Source of the DNA: an uncultured Collinsella sp.
GTDB lineage: Bacteria > Actinomycetota > Coriobacteriia > Coriobacteriales > Coriobacteriaceae
Length of the DNA stretch: 64,000 bases
Assembly: GCA_900541055.1 (NCBI GenBank)
Contig: UQHZ01000007.1
Coordinates: forward strand, 28,660 to 92,659
Direction: 5' to 3'
Numbering within the stretch: position 1 is the first letter of the stretch; every line of letters starts with the position of its first letter. Positions 26,453 through 35,542 of the stretch are shown piece by piece. The translations under genes were made by a program, and so were the position numbers. The notes beneath the pieces are model-generated. The model was not told the DNA's origin. It was given only the letters and a program-made list of their open reading frames with translations, and did not search any database.

Positions 26453-26464
26453 TGGTACATACCA
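26453..26464. promoter_or_regulatory. GntR operator upstream of the GH35 operon
   Basis: TGGTACATACCA, near-perfect TGGTN4ACCA form, ~225 bases before the GH35 start. Likely bound by one of the two GntR proteins. Confidence 0.6.
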
Positions 26465-26540
26465 CCTTTCAATTATAGAATCGTTAGAAATCTATAGTTA
26501 AAAAGTAATTTACCAGCGGGTTTATATTTTGTTCATTAAA

Positions 26541-26570
26541 GCCGTTCATCGTCATTTCGCTACCGTTTAC
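26541..26570 (-). promoter_or_regulatory. 21-bp-phased direct repeat motif, copy 2
   Basis: GCCGTTCAT (26541-26549) and ACCGTTTAC (26562-26570), 21 bases apart, ~120 bases before the GH35 start. The remainder of the 26204-26687 gap holds the terminator, the duplicated tail and the GntR operator; no gene is seen. Confidence 0.65.
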
Positions 26571-26687
26571 GGACCACTTCAGATTCTGTCTACATAATTG
26601 CGTTAATGCGTCCATAATAGGCAAGGCGTTTAGCTGAGGGCCGAGGAACCGGCATCGGCGTCGTAGAGCACGAAGATCGGGAGTAGC

Positions 26688-28484
26688 ATGCATTCGTTTA
26701 AGATCACCAATCAATTCCTACTCGATGATGAGCCGTTCACCATCTTGTCGGGGGCGATTCACTATATGCGTGTTCATCCGAGCGACTGGCACCACTCGCT
26801 CTATAACCTTAAGGCTCTTGGGTTTAATACGGTCGAAACGTATGTACCGTGGAATCTTCATGAGCCAAAGCCTGGCGTCTTCGATTTTTCTGGTTCAATT
26901 GATTTGGCGGCATTTCTTGATGAAGCAGCGTCACTCGGTCTGTATGCAATTGTTCGGCCCTCTCCGTTTATTTGCGCAGAATGGGAATTTGGCGGCATGC
27001 CAGCATGGCTGCTGCGCCAACATGATATGAGACCGCGTAGCAGCGACCCCAAGTTTCTTGCTCACGTTGCGCATTACTACGACCATCTCATGCCGATACT
27101 CGTCTCGCGTCAGATTGACAAGGGCGGAAACATCATCATGATGCAGGTTGAAAACGAGTATGGATCATATTGCGAGGATAAGGACTATCTTCGCGCGATT
27201 CGTCGCCTTATGGTCGAGCGTGGGGTTTCCGTGCCCCTTTGTACTTCCGATGGCCCGTGGCGTGGGTGCCTTCGTGCCGGTACGCTCATTGACGATGATG
27301 TGTTGTGCACCGGCAACTTTGGTTCTCATGCAAAGGAGAACTTTGAGGCTCTTTCTGCTTTTCACAAGGAGCATGGAAAACAATGGCCTCTTATGTGCAT
27401 GGAGTTGTGGGACGGCTGGTTCAATCGCTATGGGGAGAACGTCATCAGACGCGATCCCGAAGATCTTGCCTCTTGCGTTCGCGAGGTGCTCGAGCTTGGA
27501 GGGTCTTTAAACCTCTACATGTTTCATGGAGGCACCAACTTTGGATTTATGAACGGATGTTCTGCACGCCATACACATGACCTGCACCAGGTGACATCAT
27601 ATGACTACGATGCTCCATTGGACGAACAGGGCAACCCGACCGAGAAATACTTCGCAATTCAAAGGACAGTTCACGAGCTGTATCCCGATATCGCGCAAAG
27701 CAAGCCGTTAACAAAAAAGGCGTTTTCCATGCCCGATATTTCGGTGAGTGAGCGCGTAAGTCTCTTTAATGTGCTCGATATTCTTTCGGAGCCGATTGAA
27801 GCCCAATATCCTATGCCCATGGAAGAGATGGGTCAGTCGTATGGATATACGTTATATACCACGACTGTCGAGCGTGACCGTGCAGATGAAGAGCGTATTC
27901 GGGTTATTGACGCCCGCGACCGTGCACAGGTGTTTGTGAACGGTGACAAAGTGGCGACGCAGTATCAGGAGCACATCGGGGAAGATATTCACTGCGTTCT
28001 TCCCTGTGAACACAACCGCCTGGATGTTCTGACCGAGGATATGGGTCGCGTCAATTATGGTCACAAATTGCTCGCTGATACGCAGCATAAAGGCATTAGG
28101 ACAGGAGTTTGCGTTGATCTTCACTTTGTTACCGGTTGGGAGATGCGTTGTCTGCCACTCGATAACATCGATAATCTTGATTATTCCGCCGGCTGGGTAG
28201 AGGGGCAACCTTCCTTTTACCGCGCAAAGTTTGATATATCTGAGCCGGCTGATACCTTTATCGACACTACGGGTTTTGGAAAGGGTGTGGCATTCGTAAA
28301 CGGAACGAATGTCGGACGTTTTTGGGATAAGGGTCCCATCATGACGCTCTATGTTCCGCACGGTTTATTACACCCTGGTACCAATGAGCTCGTTATGTTC
28401 GAAACAGAGGGCGTGTATGATGCGAAAATCTCCCTTCGCTCTGAGCCCGTTATCCGTACACTTGAACAAGAAGGAGTTGAGTAG
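26688..28484 (+). CDS. bgaC: GH35 beta-galactosidase (BgaC-like)
   Basis: 598 aa, no signal peptide, so cytoplasmic. GH35 catalytic domain: LSGAIHYMRVHPSDW, the PWNLHEPKPGVFDF segment, acid/base Glu in QVENEYGSY (~residue 157) and nucleophile in MCMELWDGWF (~residue 236). Beta-sandwich domains follow (GFGKGVAFVNGTNVGRFWDKGP near 530-550). The gene order GH35, IIB, IIC, IID, IIA, agaS matches the pneumococcal bgaC operon, whose enzyme cleaves Gal-beta-1,3-GlcNAc. Substrate specificity here is inferred. RBS GGGAG; PTS IIB follows 2 bases after the stop. Confidence 0.93.
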   Translation: MHSFKITNQFLLDDEPFTILSGAIHYMRVHPSDWHHSLYNLKALGFNTVETYVPWNLHEPKPGVFDFSGSIDLAAFLDEAASLGLYAIVRPSPFICAEWEFGGMPAWLLRQHDMRPRSSDPKFLAHVAHYYDHLMPILVSRQIDKGGNIIMMQVENEYGSYCEDKDYLRAIRRLMVERGVSVPLCTSDGPWRGCLRAGTLIDDDVLCTGNFGSHAKENFEALSAFHKEHGKQWPLMCMELWDGWFNRYGENVIRRDPEDLASCVREVLELGGSLNLYMFHGGTNFGFMNGCSARHTHDLHQVTSYDYDAPLDEQGNPTEKYFAIQRTVHELYPDIAQSKPLTKKAFSMPDISVSERVSLFNVLDILSEPIEAQYPMPMEEMGQSYGYTLYTTTVERDRADEERIRVIDARDRAQVFVNGDKVATQYQEHIGEDIHCVLPCEHNRLDVLTEDMGRVNYGHKLLADTQHKGIRTGVCVDLHFVTGWEMRCLPLDNIDNLDYSAGWVEGQPSFYRAKFDISEPADTFIDTTGFGKGVAFVNGTNVGRFWDKGPIMTLYVPHGLLHPGTNELVMFETEGVYDAKISLRSEPVIRTLEQEGVE

Positions 28485-28486
28485 AA

Positions 28487-28951
28487 ATGATTGTAGGCGC
28501 ACGAATCGACTTTCGCTTGATTCACGGACAGGTGGCAAACCTCTGGTCTAACGCCCGTCAGGTAAGCCGCTTCATGGTAGTTGACGACGAGGTATCGCAA
28601 GATGCTACCCAAAAGCAGGTTCTTCGCATGGCTTGCCCGGCAACTGTGAAGTTGTCCGTGCTTCCTGTCGACAAGGCCGCTGCCAACATCACTGCTGGCA
28701 AATATGATGCGCAACGTCTCTTTATTGTTGCGAAAAAGCCTGAGGTCTACGTTCGACTTTTGGAGCAAGGTGTTAAGCTTGAGCAGCTCATCGTCGGTAA
28801 TATGACGACAATGGAGCCGGTCAAGAAGCTGACTCGCAACATTAGTTGCGACCAGGGGGACCTTGACGCATTTGCCAAACTCAAGGCCGATAATCTTCCT
28901 ATTGTCATTCAGCTGACGCCGCAGGATAACCCAGAGGCTCTCACGCTCTAG
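28487..28951 (+). CDS. PTS mannose/sorbose-family EIIB
   Basis: 154 aa, the usual EIIB-man length. ARIDFRLIHGQV contains the phosphorylated His-13. It receives phosphate from EIIA (31654) and passes it to the sugar brought in by IIC/IID (29045, 29922). It is coupled to the GH35 gene. Compare the orphan paralog at 39329, in which this His is Asn. Confidence 0.94.
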   Translation: MIVGARIDFRLIHGQVANLWSNARQVSRFMVVDDEVSQDATQKQVLRMACPATVKLSVLPVDKAAANITAGKYDAQRLFIVAKKPEVYVRLLEQGVKLEQLIVGNMTTMEPVKKLTRNISCDQGDLDAFAKLKADNLPIVIQLTPQDNPEALTL

Positions 28952-29044
28952 TCGAATTAACGCTAGGCCGTGAAGGGGGATGCACGGTTTATATAAGCGT
29001 ATTGGTATTGTAGAAACTGTTACACCTTAAATAAGGAGTTTACC

Positions 29045-29932
29045 ATGATTGCTTGGTGGCAGATTCTTCTGTTAACCCTGTATGCGGGTTATCAGATTCT
29101 GGATGAGCTGAACTGGTACACCTGTGCCGGCTCAGCCGTCTTCTCCGGTATGATTACCGGTTTGATTATGGGTGACCTACAGACTGGCCTGTTTATCGGC
29201 GGCAGCATGCAGCTCACCGTCCTGGGCGTTGGTACCTTTGGCGGCGCCTCTCGTATCGATGCCAACTCCGGCACTCTGGTCGCCACTGCCTTTGCCGTGG
29301 GTGCGGGCATGAATCCCGAGACGGCTCTTGCCGCCATCGGCGTACCTGTCGCTGCCATTCTCGTTTACACCGATATCGCCGGCCGTTTCGCCAACACGTT
29401 CTTCGGTCACATGTGCGATGCCGATATCGAGAAGATGAACTGGGGTGCCTACAACGTACACTACTTGCTCGGTGCCGTTTCCTGGATGCTGTCCCGCATG
29501 ATTCCGGTCTTCCTGGCTCTCGCATTTGGCCAGGGCTTGGTCGAGGGCATCACTACCGCCCTTAACGGCGACTGGAAGTGGCTGGGTGACGGTCTGTCTG
29601 TTGCTGGCGGTGCCTTGCCCGCTGTTGGCTTCGCTATCCTGCTCCGTTACCTGCCGGTCAAAAAGCACGTCGCCTACCTGCTGCTCGGCTTTGTAGTTGC
29701 CGCCCTGTTTGGTACGGCCTTCACGAGCATCATGAACCTCAACGCCAACATCGTCGCTGTGAACGGCGCGCTTGGTAAGGGCGCCGTGGATATGGTCGGT
29801 ATGTTCAATAACATGTCGATGCTGGCGATCGCTATTATTGGCTTTGCTCTGTCTTTGCTGTACTACAAGAACAACCAGCGTCCCGTCGCTGCTGCTGGCG
29901 CTGCGGAGGGAGACGACGACGATGAGCTCTAA
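29045..29932 (+). CDS. PTS mannose/sorbose-family EIIC
   Basis: 295 aa polytopic membrane protein beginning MIAWWQILLLTLYAG with the family's early GLIMGDLQTGLFIGGSMQLTVLG pattern. It forms the sugar channel with IID. The stop overlaps the IID start by 11 bases. It likely carries galacto-N-biose/lacto-N-biose or GalNAc-type sugars, judged only from the GH35/agaS/nagA context. RBS ATAAGGAG. Confidence 0.93.
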   Translation: MIAWWQILLLTLYAGYQILDELNWYTCAGSAVFSGMITGLIMGDLQTGLFIGGSMQLTVLGVGTFGGASRIDANSGTLVATAFAVGAGMNPETALAAIGVPVAAILVYTDIAGRFANTFFGHMCDADIEKMNWGAYNVHYLLGAVSWMLSRMIPVFLALAFGQGLVEGITTALNGDWKWLGDGLSVAGGALPAVGFAILLRYLPVKKHVAYLLLGFVVAALFGTAFTSIMNLNANIVAVNGALGKGAVDMVGMFNNMSMLAIAIIGFALSLLYYKNNQRPVAAAGAAEGDDDDEL

Positions 29933-30761
29933 TGAGAAACTCGCCAATGGCACCACTGGCTACAAGATTACCAAGGACGACCTTGCGCAGATCAACCGTC
30001 GTAACCTGCTTGGTTTCCAGGATGGTTGGAACTACGAGCGCATGCAACACTCTGGTTATCTCTGGATTATCCTGCCCACACTGCGCAAGCTGTACGGCGA
30101 CGGCACGCCGGAGCTAAAGGAAGCCTGCCGCGCCCAGTGCGCACCGTTCTTCAACACCTCAAACTTCCTCAACACGATCATCACCGGTATCGATTTGGCG
30201 ATCGAGGAAGAGGAGGGCATTGAGGGCCTCGAGGCTGTTGCTGGTCTCAAGACTGGTCTCATGGGACCGCTGGCTTCCATCGGCGATTCCATCTTCGGTT
30301 CGCTGCTCCCGACCATTTTCGGCGCTCTGGCTGCCAATATGGCCATGAACGGCAACCCCTTGGGTATCTTCATCTGGGTCGTCGTGAACATCCTTGTTGA
30401 CTGGTTCCGCTGCAAGCAGACCCACATGGCCTATGAGCAGGGTATGAAGCTCGTCACCACCATGAGCGATCGCCTGAACGCGTTGACCGACGCGGCCTCC
30501 GTAATGGGTGTCTTTATGGTCGGTGCCCTGGTCGCAACCAATGTCGGTATCGTTATTGCGGCGAAGCCTGTTATCGGCGGCGTTACCGTTGACTTGCAGA
30601 ACATCTGCAATATGATTTGCCCCAAGCTGGTTCCTGCCGCACTCGTCGGCTTCGTATACTGGCTCCTTGGTAAGAAGGGCATGACCTCGACGAAGGCCAT
30701 CTTTATCGTCTTGGTTCTGTCCATTGCCTTGGGTGCATTCGGTATTATTTGCAAGGGCTAA
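29922..30761 (+). CDS. PTS mannose/sorbose-family EIID
   Basis: 279 aa from ATG 29922 (GGAGGG upstream), overlapping IIC by 11 bases. Family features: NLLGFQDGWNYERMQHSGY near residue 28, FFNTSNFLNTIITGIDLAIEEE, GLMGPLASIGDSIFGSLLPTIFGALA, then C-terminal membrane spans. It completes the membrane permease with IIC. Confidence 0.94.
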   Translation: MSSNEKLANGTTGYKITKDDLAQINRRNLLGFQDGWNYERMQHSGYLWIILPTLRKLYGDGTPELKEACRAQCAPFFNTSNFLNTIITGIDLAIEEEEGIEGLEAVAGLKTGLMGPLASIGDSIFGSLLPTIFGALAANMAMNGNPLGIFIWVVVNILVDWFRCKQTHMAYEQGMKLVTTMSDRLNALTDAASVMGVFMVGALVATNVGIVIAAKPVIGGVTVDLQNICNMICPKLVPAALVGFVYWLLGKKGMTSTKAIFIVLVLSIALGAFGIICKG

Positions 30762-30802
30762 ATACCCATATTGTCACGGCATTTGAGCCTCAATTGAGAC
30801 GT

Positions 30803-30864
30803 GGCGCACACCTCCAAGGCGACTTTATCGCCATATCCCCTGGAGTGTGCGCCTCTTTTGTTTT
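30803..30864 (+). terminator. Long-stem terminator after EIID
   Basis: GGCGCACACCTCCA pairs with TGGAGTGTGCGCC, enclosing a smaller GGCGA/TCGCC hairpin, then TCTTTTGTTTT. It would cut the PTS operon between IID and the following gene, so IIA may be made separately or by read-through. Confidence 0.8.
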
Positions 30865-30948
30865 GTCGGACACCGCTGTTCATAGGCGGTTATGCAGTCA
30901 TCGTGTTCGATTAATTCCTTAAGGCTGCCTTGAAGGGAATATAGTGCA

Positions 30949-31572
30949 ATGCCATTTTGGATCGTCCTGTTCATTTGTGTTGTCGTGGCTTATTTCGCTG
31001 TGACCGAAGGAGCGAAAAAATACTTCGATATGAAATTGCAGGTATTGTTTAACTTGGGCTTATACCAAGATTGCATAGACCTGCTCGATCGCAAACTTGC
31101 GCGTATAGTAATGTCTACGTATAAGCAGTATTACCTGCGTTTCACGATCTATGAAGCTGCTGATATGGACGCATATGCAGATCGAATGCTTGACCACTTG
31201 CTGGAGATGTCGTGCGGCGATAAACAACGTCGACAGCTTGCGGTTCGCGCCTTTAATTTCTATATCAAGACGGGTGACCGGAAGCGGGCGGCGTCCATGT
31301 TGGAAGAGATGCGCCCCATCGTGTCGAAGGGCATTTTGGCGGACAGTCAATTGACCTACGACATAGTCTTTTGCCGTCGGCATGATAAGATCGATGAGAT
31401 GGAAGCTATGCTGGATACGAACGACCTTGGGTTACGCGGAAAGCTCTATCTGCTGCTTTCATATCAATATGAGAGCAGCGGGAACAAGGGCGAAGCACGT
31501 AGATATCGCAACCTTGAAAAGCAGCTTAGAGACGCTCACAGACCTCCCACGATAAAACAAAACACTCACTAA
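30949..31572 (+). CDS. Membrane-anchored TPR-like helical protein
   Basis: 207 aa; one N-terminal membrane helix (residues 2-22) then paired helices resembling TPR repeats (FNLGLYQDCIDLLDRKLARIVM, RQLAVRAFNFYIKTGDRKRAASMLEEM, LYLLLSYQYESSGNKGEARRYRNLEKQL). No enzyme motif. It sits between the IID and IIA genes of the GH35 PTS operon, where bgaC-type operons normally have no gene. Base composition is more AT-rich than the housekeeping genes. Role unknown. Confidence 0.75.
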   Translation: MPFWIVLFICVVVAYFAVTEGAKKYFDMKLQVLFNLGLYQDCIDLLDRKLARIVMSTYKQYYLRFTIYEAADMDAYADRMLDHLLEMSCGDKQRRQLAVRAFNFYIKTGDRKRAASMLEEMRPIVSKGILADSQLTYDIVFCRRHDKIDEMEAMLDTNDLGLRGKLYLLLSYQYESSGNKGEARRYRNLEKQLRDAHRPPTIKQNTH

Positions 31573-31653
31573 ACTTTAATGATGCAGTGGTCGTAAGAGC
31601 CCTTTTGAGGGGTTCTTTGGCTAGAGAAAGCGAACGGTAGAAAGGTAGATAGA

Positions 31654-32082
31654 ATGATTGGATTTGTACTAACTGGTCACGGTCAGTTTGCACCTGGTTT
31701 GAAAAGCGCTGTGGATATGGTCGCCGGCGAACAGCCTAATTTTGAGGTAGTTCCTTTTGCGGGCTCGGAGGCGGTTACTTTTGGTGATGATTTGCGAACC
31801 TGCATTGCCAAGATGCGTCAAGCTTGTGATGGCGTATTGGTGTTTGTTGATTTGCTTGGCGGTACTCCGTTCAATCAAGCTATCCCAATGACGACTGAGC
31901 TCGATAACGTGACCGTTGTCACCGGAACAAATCTACCTATGTTGGTGGAGCTCGTTATGACGCGTGCGTTTGGAGACCCAACGCTTGATGAACTTGCCGA
32001 ACGCGCGCGGGTCGTTGGTCGTGAGGGAGTCGATCTCAAGAAACTCGAGAGTGCTGACATTGATGAAGACGATGAGATGTAG
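31654..32082 (+). CDS. PTS mannose-family EIIA
   Basis: 142 aa; MIGFVLTGHGQFAPGL contains the phosphorylated His-9, and FVDLLGGTPFNQA is the family's second signature. It takes phosphate from HPr for the IIB at 28487. AAAGG upstream. It is followed by the second GntR gene. Confidence 0.93.
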   Translation: MIGFVLTGHGQFAPGLKSAVDMVAGEQPNFEVVPFAGSEAVTFGDDLRTCIAKMRQACDGVLVFVDLLGGTPFNQAIPMTTELDNVTVVTGTNLPMLVELVMTRAFGDPTLDELAERARVVGREGVDLKKLESADIDEDDEM

Positions 32083-32169
32083 TGTCGCTATTAGCCCATT
32101 TATTGGACATGTTGGTGCGTTACCTGAAGGCTGAAGTATTGGTTAATTGCTCATTACGTGGAGAATATC

Positions 32170-32904
32170 ATGACGTGCAAGAGGCACAGACAACCGCTAT
32201 ATGACCAGCTCGTAGATATTCTGATTGAAAAAATTGATCATGAATATCAGCCAGGTGATTTGATTCCGTCCGAACGTGAGCTTGCCGAACGTTTCGGGCT
32301 TTCGCGGTCGACTGTCCGGCTTGCAATTCAGGAACTTGAGTATCTTGGTCGGATTGTGCGAAAACAAGGTCGCGGTACGTTTGTTGCCGATCGACTAACT
32401 CAAGCAACAAATCTTACCCAATCGTACAGTTTTACTGAACAGATGAAAGCGATGGGCCGCCTGCCAGAAACAACCATCTTAGAGTTCTGTGAAATGGAAG
32501 CAGATAAAACGCTCTCGATGCAAATGGGGATTCATTTGGGTGAAAAGGTATTAAAACTCAAACGTTTACGAATGGCAGATGGTATTCCTATGATGGTTGA
32601 GCGTAGCTATCTTCCAGCAAGGCTCTTTATTTCACTCAAGCGTCCTCTACTCGAACAGAAGCCCCTTTACGATGTCATTGAGCAGGATTATCAGCAGAAA
32701 ATTCGAGTAGCGGATGAGGAGTTCTCTGCGGGTATAGCACGTCCATGTGACGCTCGGCTTCTAGGTATTGGTGAGGGTGCGCCAGTTCTGGACATAGTCC
32801 GAACTACTCACAACACCCAAAATGATGTTGTCGAGTTTACGCTTTCGGTGGCTCGTGCGGACAAGTTTAAGTACAGGATTTCTCATTATCGAGATACTCT
32901 GTGA
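32170..32904 (+). CDS. GntR/HutC-family regulator (BgaR-like)
   Basis: 244 aa from ATG 32170; GGAG lies 6 bases upstream, while the GTG at 32158 has none. Winged helix (PLYDQLVDILIEKIDHEYQPGDLIPSERELAERFGLSRSTVRLA-type) plus UTRA effector domain. It is a clear paralog of the regulator at 23653 through its whole length, yet its DNA is markedly AT-richer. The position next to a GH35-PTS-agaS cluster matches pneumococcal BgaR. Likely site: TGGTACATACCA at 26453. Confidence 0.9.
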   Translation: MTCKRHRQPLYDQLVDILIEKIDHEYQPGDLIPSERELAERFGLSRSTVRLAIQELEYLGRIVRKQGRGTFVADRLTQATNLTQSYSFTEQMKAMGRLPETTILEFCEMEADKTLSMQMGIHLGEKVLKLKRLRMADGIPMMVERSYLPARLFISLKRPLLEQKPLYDVIEQDYQQKIRVADEEFSAGIARPCDARLLGIGEGAPVLDIVRTTHNTQNDVVEFTLSVARADKFKYRISHYRDTL

Positions 32905-33015
32905 TCGGATACGAGTGTTAACGAAAGAAAAACAGCCTATGACTACTACCCGATTTAACTTTTCAGATTAAGTCTTTATATATCAGACAATTTAGTAAAG
33001 AAAGAGGCATTAGAA

Positions 33016-34182
33016 ATGTTCGAGAAGAGTGTCGAGGAGCTCACCGAGCTCGGCGCCCAGATCACCACGGCCGAGATTGCTCAGCAGCCCGAGCTTTGGC
33101 GTGATACGCTCAACATCTATCGCGAGAACAAGGAGGCCATCGAGGCCTTCCTGGCCGAGGCTCGCGCCATGGGCGAGGGTCGTCTGTCCGTTGTCTTCAC
33201 CGGTGCCGGTACGTCCGACTACGTTGGCGATACCTGCGCCCCGTACCTGCGTCACGCTGGCAACACTGATCTCTACGACTTTAAGCCCATCGCCACGACC
33301 GACATCGTGAGCGCCCCGCGCGACTTCCTGCGCGCCGAGGATCCCACGCTCGTGGTTTCCTTTGCCCGCTCTGGCAACAGCCCCGAGAGCCTTGCCGCCG
33401 TTGCCGTTGCCAAGGAGCTCGTCCACAACGTCAAGTTCCTCAACATCACCTGCGCTCCCGAGGGCAAGCTCGCTGTCGAGTCTGCCGAGGATCCCAACGC
33501 GCTGACGCTGCTCATTCCGCGCGCCAACGACAAGGGCTTCGCCATGACCGGTTCTTATTCCTGCATGACCCTGCTCTCCACCCTTATTTTCGACACTGCC
33601 TCTGACGAGCAGAAGGCCGAGTGGGTCGAGACCATCGCCAAGATGGGCGAGGAGGTCATCTCCCGTGAGCCCGAGATCGCCGATTACCTGGCTGGCGACT
33701 TCAACCGCGTGACCTACTTGGGTTCTGGCTCCTTCGGTGGCCTTGCCCAGGAGAGCCAGCTCAAGATCCTCGAGCTGGCTCACGGTCTGGTCGCTACTTC
33801 CTACGACACCTCCATGGGCTATCGTCATGGACCTAAGTCCTTCGTCGACGATAAGACGCTCGTCTTCGTGTTCGTCAACAACGACGCCTACACCCGTCAG
33901 TACGACATCGACATCCTCAACGAGATCGGTGGCGACGAGATCGCTCAGCACACCATCGCCGTTCAGCAGGAAGGTGCCACCGTCTATGAGGGTGAGTCCT
34001 TCACCTTTAAGGGCTACGAAGCGCTTCCCGAGGGCTACCTCGCTCTGCCGTTCGTGATGTTTGCCCAGGCCATCAGCCTGCTCAACTCCGTGCGCGTGGG
34101 CAACACGCCCGATACGCCGAGCCCCACCGGCACGGTCAACCGCGTGGTCAAGGGCGTGACGATTCACCCCTTCACCGCTTAA
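33016..34182 (+). CDS. agaS: SIS-domain amino-sugar isomerase/deaminase AgaS
   Basis: 388 aa with two SIS domains: VVFTGAGTSDYVGD (about residue 58) and LGSGSFGGLAQESQLKILEL (about 235). The DTSMGYRHGPKSF segment is typical of AgaS/GlmS-type proteins. AgaS converts galactosamine-6-P to tagatose-6-P, releasing ammonia. Together with nagA next to it and the LacC-type kinase at 37224, it forms a route from GalNAc-6-P to tagatose-1,6-bisphosphate. Confidence 0.92.
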   Translation: MFEKSVEELTELGAQITTAEIAQQPELWRDTLNIYRENKEAIEAFLAEARAMGEGRLSVVFTGAGTSDYVGDTCAPYLRHAGNTDLYDFKPIATTDIVSAPRDFLRAEDPTLVVSFARSGNSPESLAAVAVAKELVHNVKFLNITCAPEGKLAVESAEDPNALTLLIPRANDKGFAMTGSYSCMTLLSTLIFDTASDEQKAEWVETIAKMGEEVISREPEIADYLAGDFNRVTYLGSGSFGGLAQESQLKILELAHGLVATSYDTSMGYRHGPKSFVDDKTLVFVFVNNDAYTRQYDIDILNEIGGDEIAQHTIAVQQEGATVYEGESFTFKGYEALPEGYLALPFVMFAQAISLLNSVRVGNTPDTPSPTGTVNRVVKGVTIHPFTA

Positions 34183-34200
34183 TCGCGTCCCTCTGTAAGG

Positions 34201-34240
34201 GCGCCCGTCCGCTCATAACGGCGGGCGGGCGCTTTTTGTT
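34201..34240 (+). terminator. Terminator after agaS
   Basis: GCGCCCGTCCGC / GCGGGCGGGCGC stem followed by TTTTTGTTTT. Confidence 0.85.
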
Positions 34241-34298
34241 TTATGTGAGCTGGGTATAAGCATCGCCACAGTCACTGCTTTAGAAGCAAGGAGTGCAT

Positions 34299-35468
34299 AT
34301 GAGCACGTACGCAATTAAGGCTGACAAGTTCTTCTTGCCGGCAGGCCCGCAACTGGGCGGCTATCTTATGGTCGAGGATGGCGTCTTTGGCGCCTGGCAG
34401 GCCGACGAGCCCTCTTGCGAGATTAAGGACTACACGGGGTCGTGGATCGCACCGGGTATGGTCGATACTCACATCCATGGCTTCTACAACCACTCAACTA
34501 CCGATAATGATCCCGAGGGCATCGATATCAGCTCGACCGAGCTCGCCCGTCGCGGTACCACCAGCTGGCTGCCCACGACGTTCACCGATGGCGTCGAGCA
34601 GATCAAGGACGCCTGCGCCGCCATCGCTCAGGCGGACGAGGGTCGCGGCCCCGACTTCTGCGGTGCTCGCATTCAGGGCATCTACCTGGAGGGCCCCTTC
34701 TTTACCATGAAGCACGTGGGCGCGCAGAACCCCGCTTATCTTATCGATCCTTCCGAGGAGGTTTTCGATCAGTGGCAGGAGGCTGCGGGTGGTCGCATCG
34801 TTAAAAGCGCCATGGCGGCCGAGCGCGACGGTGCCGCTGCCTATGCGGCTGCTCTGAACGCCAAGGGTGTGGTGACCAGCATCGGTCACTCCGACGCCAC
34901 CTACGATGAGTGCATCGCCGCCATCAACGCCGGTGCCAGCTGCTTTACGCATACCTATAACGGCCAGCGCGGGCTGCATCACCGTGAGCCCGGTGTCGTG
35001 GGTGCCGCTATGTCCACGCCCGAGACCTACGCCGAGATCATCTGTGACGGCAAGCACGTAAACCCTGCCGCCATCAAGGCGCTGCTGCAGGCCAAGGGCT
35101 GGCAGCACACGGTGCTCATCACCGACTGCTTGGGTTGCGGCGGCATGCCCGAGGGCAGCTACACTAGTGGTGGCATGGACGTCATCATGAAGGACAACCT
35201 GTGCTGGCTCGCCGACGGCAAGAGCATCGCTGGCTCGGTGCTCACGCTAGCCCAGGGCGTCAAGAACATCGTCGACTGGGGCATCGCCAGAGCCGATATC
35301 GCCATTCGCATGGCAACCGAGGTGCCGGCACGCTCCGCGCACATCGAGGGTAAGTGCGGCAGCATCATGCCGGGTCGCGACGCCGACTTTGTCGTGTTCG
35401 ACCATGAGCTCACCCTCGTCGAGACGTATGTTGGCGGGCAGAGCGTCGGCAACGCCTTTACCGAGTAA
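34299..35468 (+). CDS. nagA: N-acetylglucosamine/galactosamine-6-phosphate deacetylase, copy 2
   Basis: 389 aa from ATG 34299 (AAGGAG 5 bases upstream). It keeps all landmarks of copy 1 (DTHIHGFYNH, LEGPFF, GHSDATYDEC, HREPG, TDCLGCGG). Being next to agaS, it may serve GalNAc-6-P (AgaA role), while copy 1 with yhcH serves GlcNAc-6-P. Active-site residues are the same in both, so this division rests on context. Confidence 0.93.
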   Translation: MSTYAIKADKFFLPAGPQLGGYLMVEDGVFGAWQADEPSCEIKDYTGSWIAPGMVDTHIHGFYNHSTTDNDPEGIDISSTELARRGTTSWLPTTFTDGVEQIKDACAAIAQADEGRGPDFCGARIQGIYLEGPFFTMKHVGAQNPAYLIDPSEEVFDQWQEAAGGRIVKSAMAAERDGAAAYAAALNAKGVVTSIGHSDATYDECIAAINAGASCFTHTYNGQRGLHHREPGVVGAAMSTPETYAEIICDGKHVNPAAIKALLQAKGWQHTVLITDCLGCGGMPEGSYTSGGMDVIMKDNLCWLADGKSIAGSVLTLAQGVKNIVDWGIARADIAIRMATEVPARSAHIEGKCGSIMPGRDADFVVFDHELTLVETYVGGQSVGNAFTE

Positions 35469-35474
35469 CGATAG

Positions 35475-35511
35475 AAAAAACGGCGGGCCCGAATCTGCTC
35501 GGACCCGCCGT
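35475..35511 (-). terminator. Bidirectional terminator between nagA copy 2 and the flavodoxin
   Basis: CGGCGGGCCCG (35481-35491) / CGGACCCGCCG (35500-35510); on the minus strand a run of six T follows, so it mainly ends the flavodoxin transcript. Confidence 0.8.
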
Positions 35512-35542
35512 ATGGGTTAAACGCTCAAAAGTACCTTCACAG

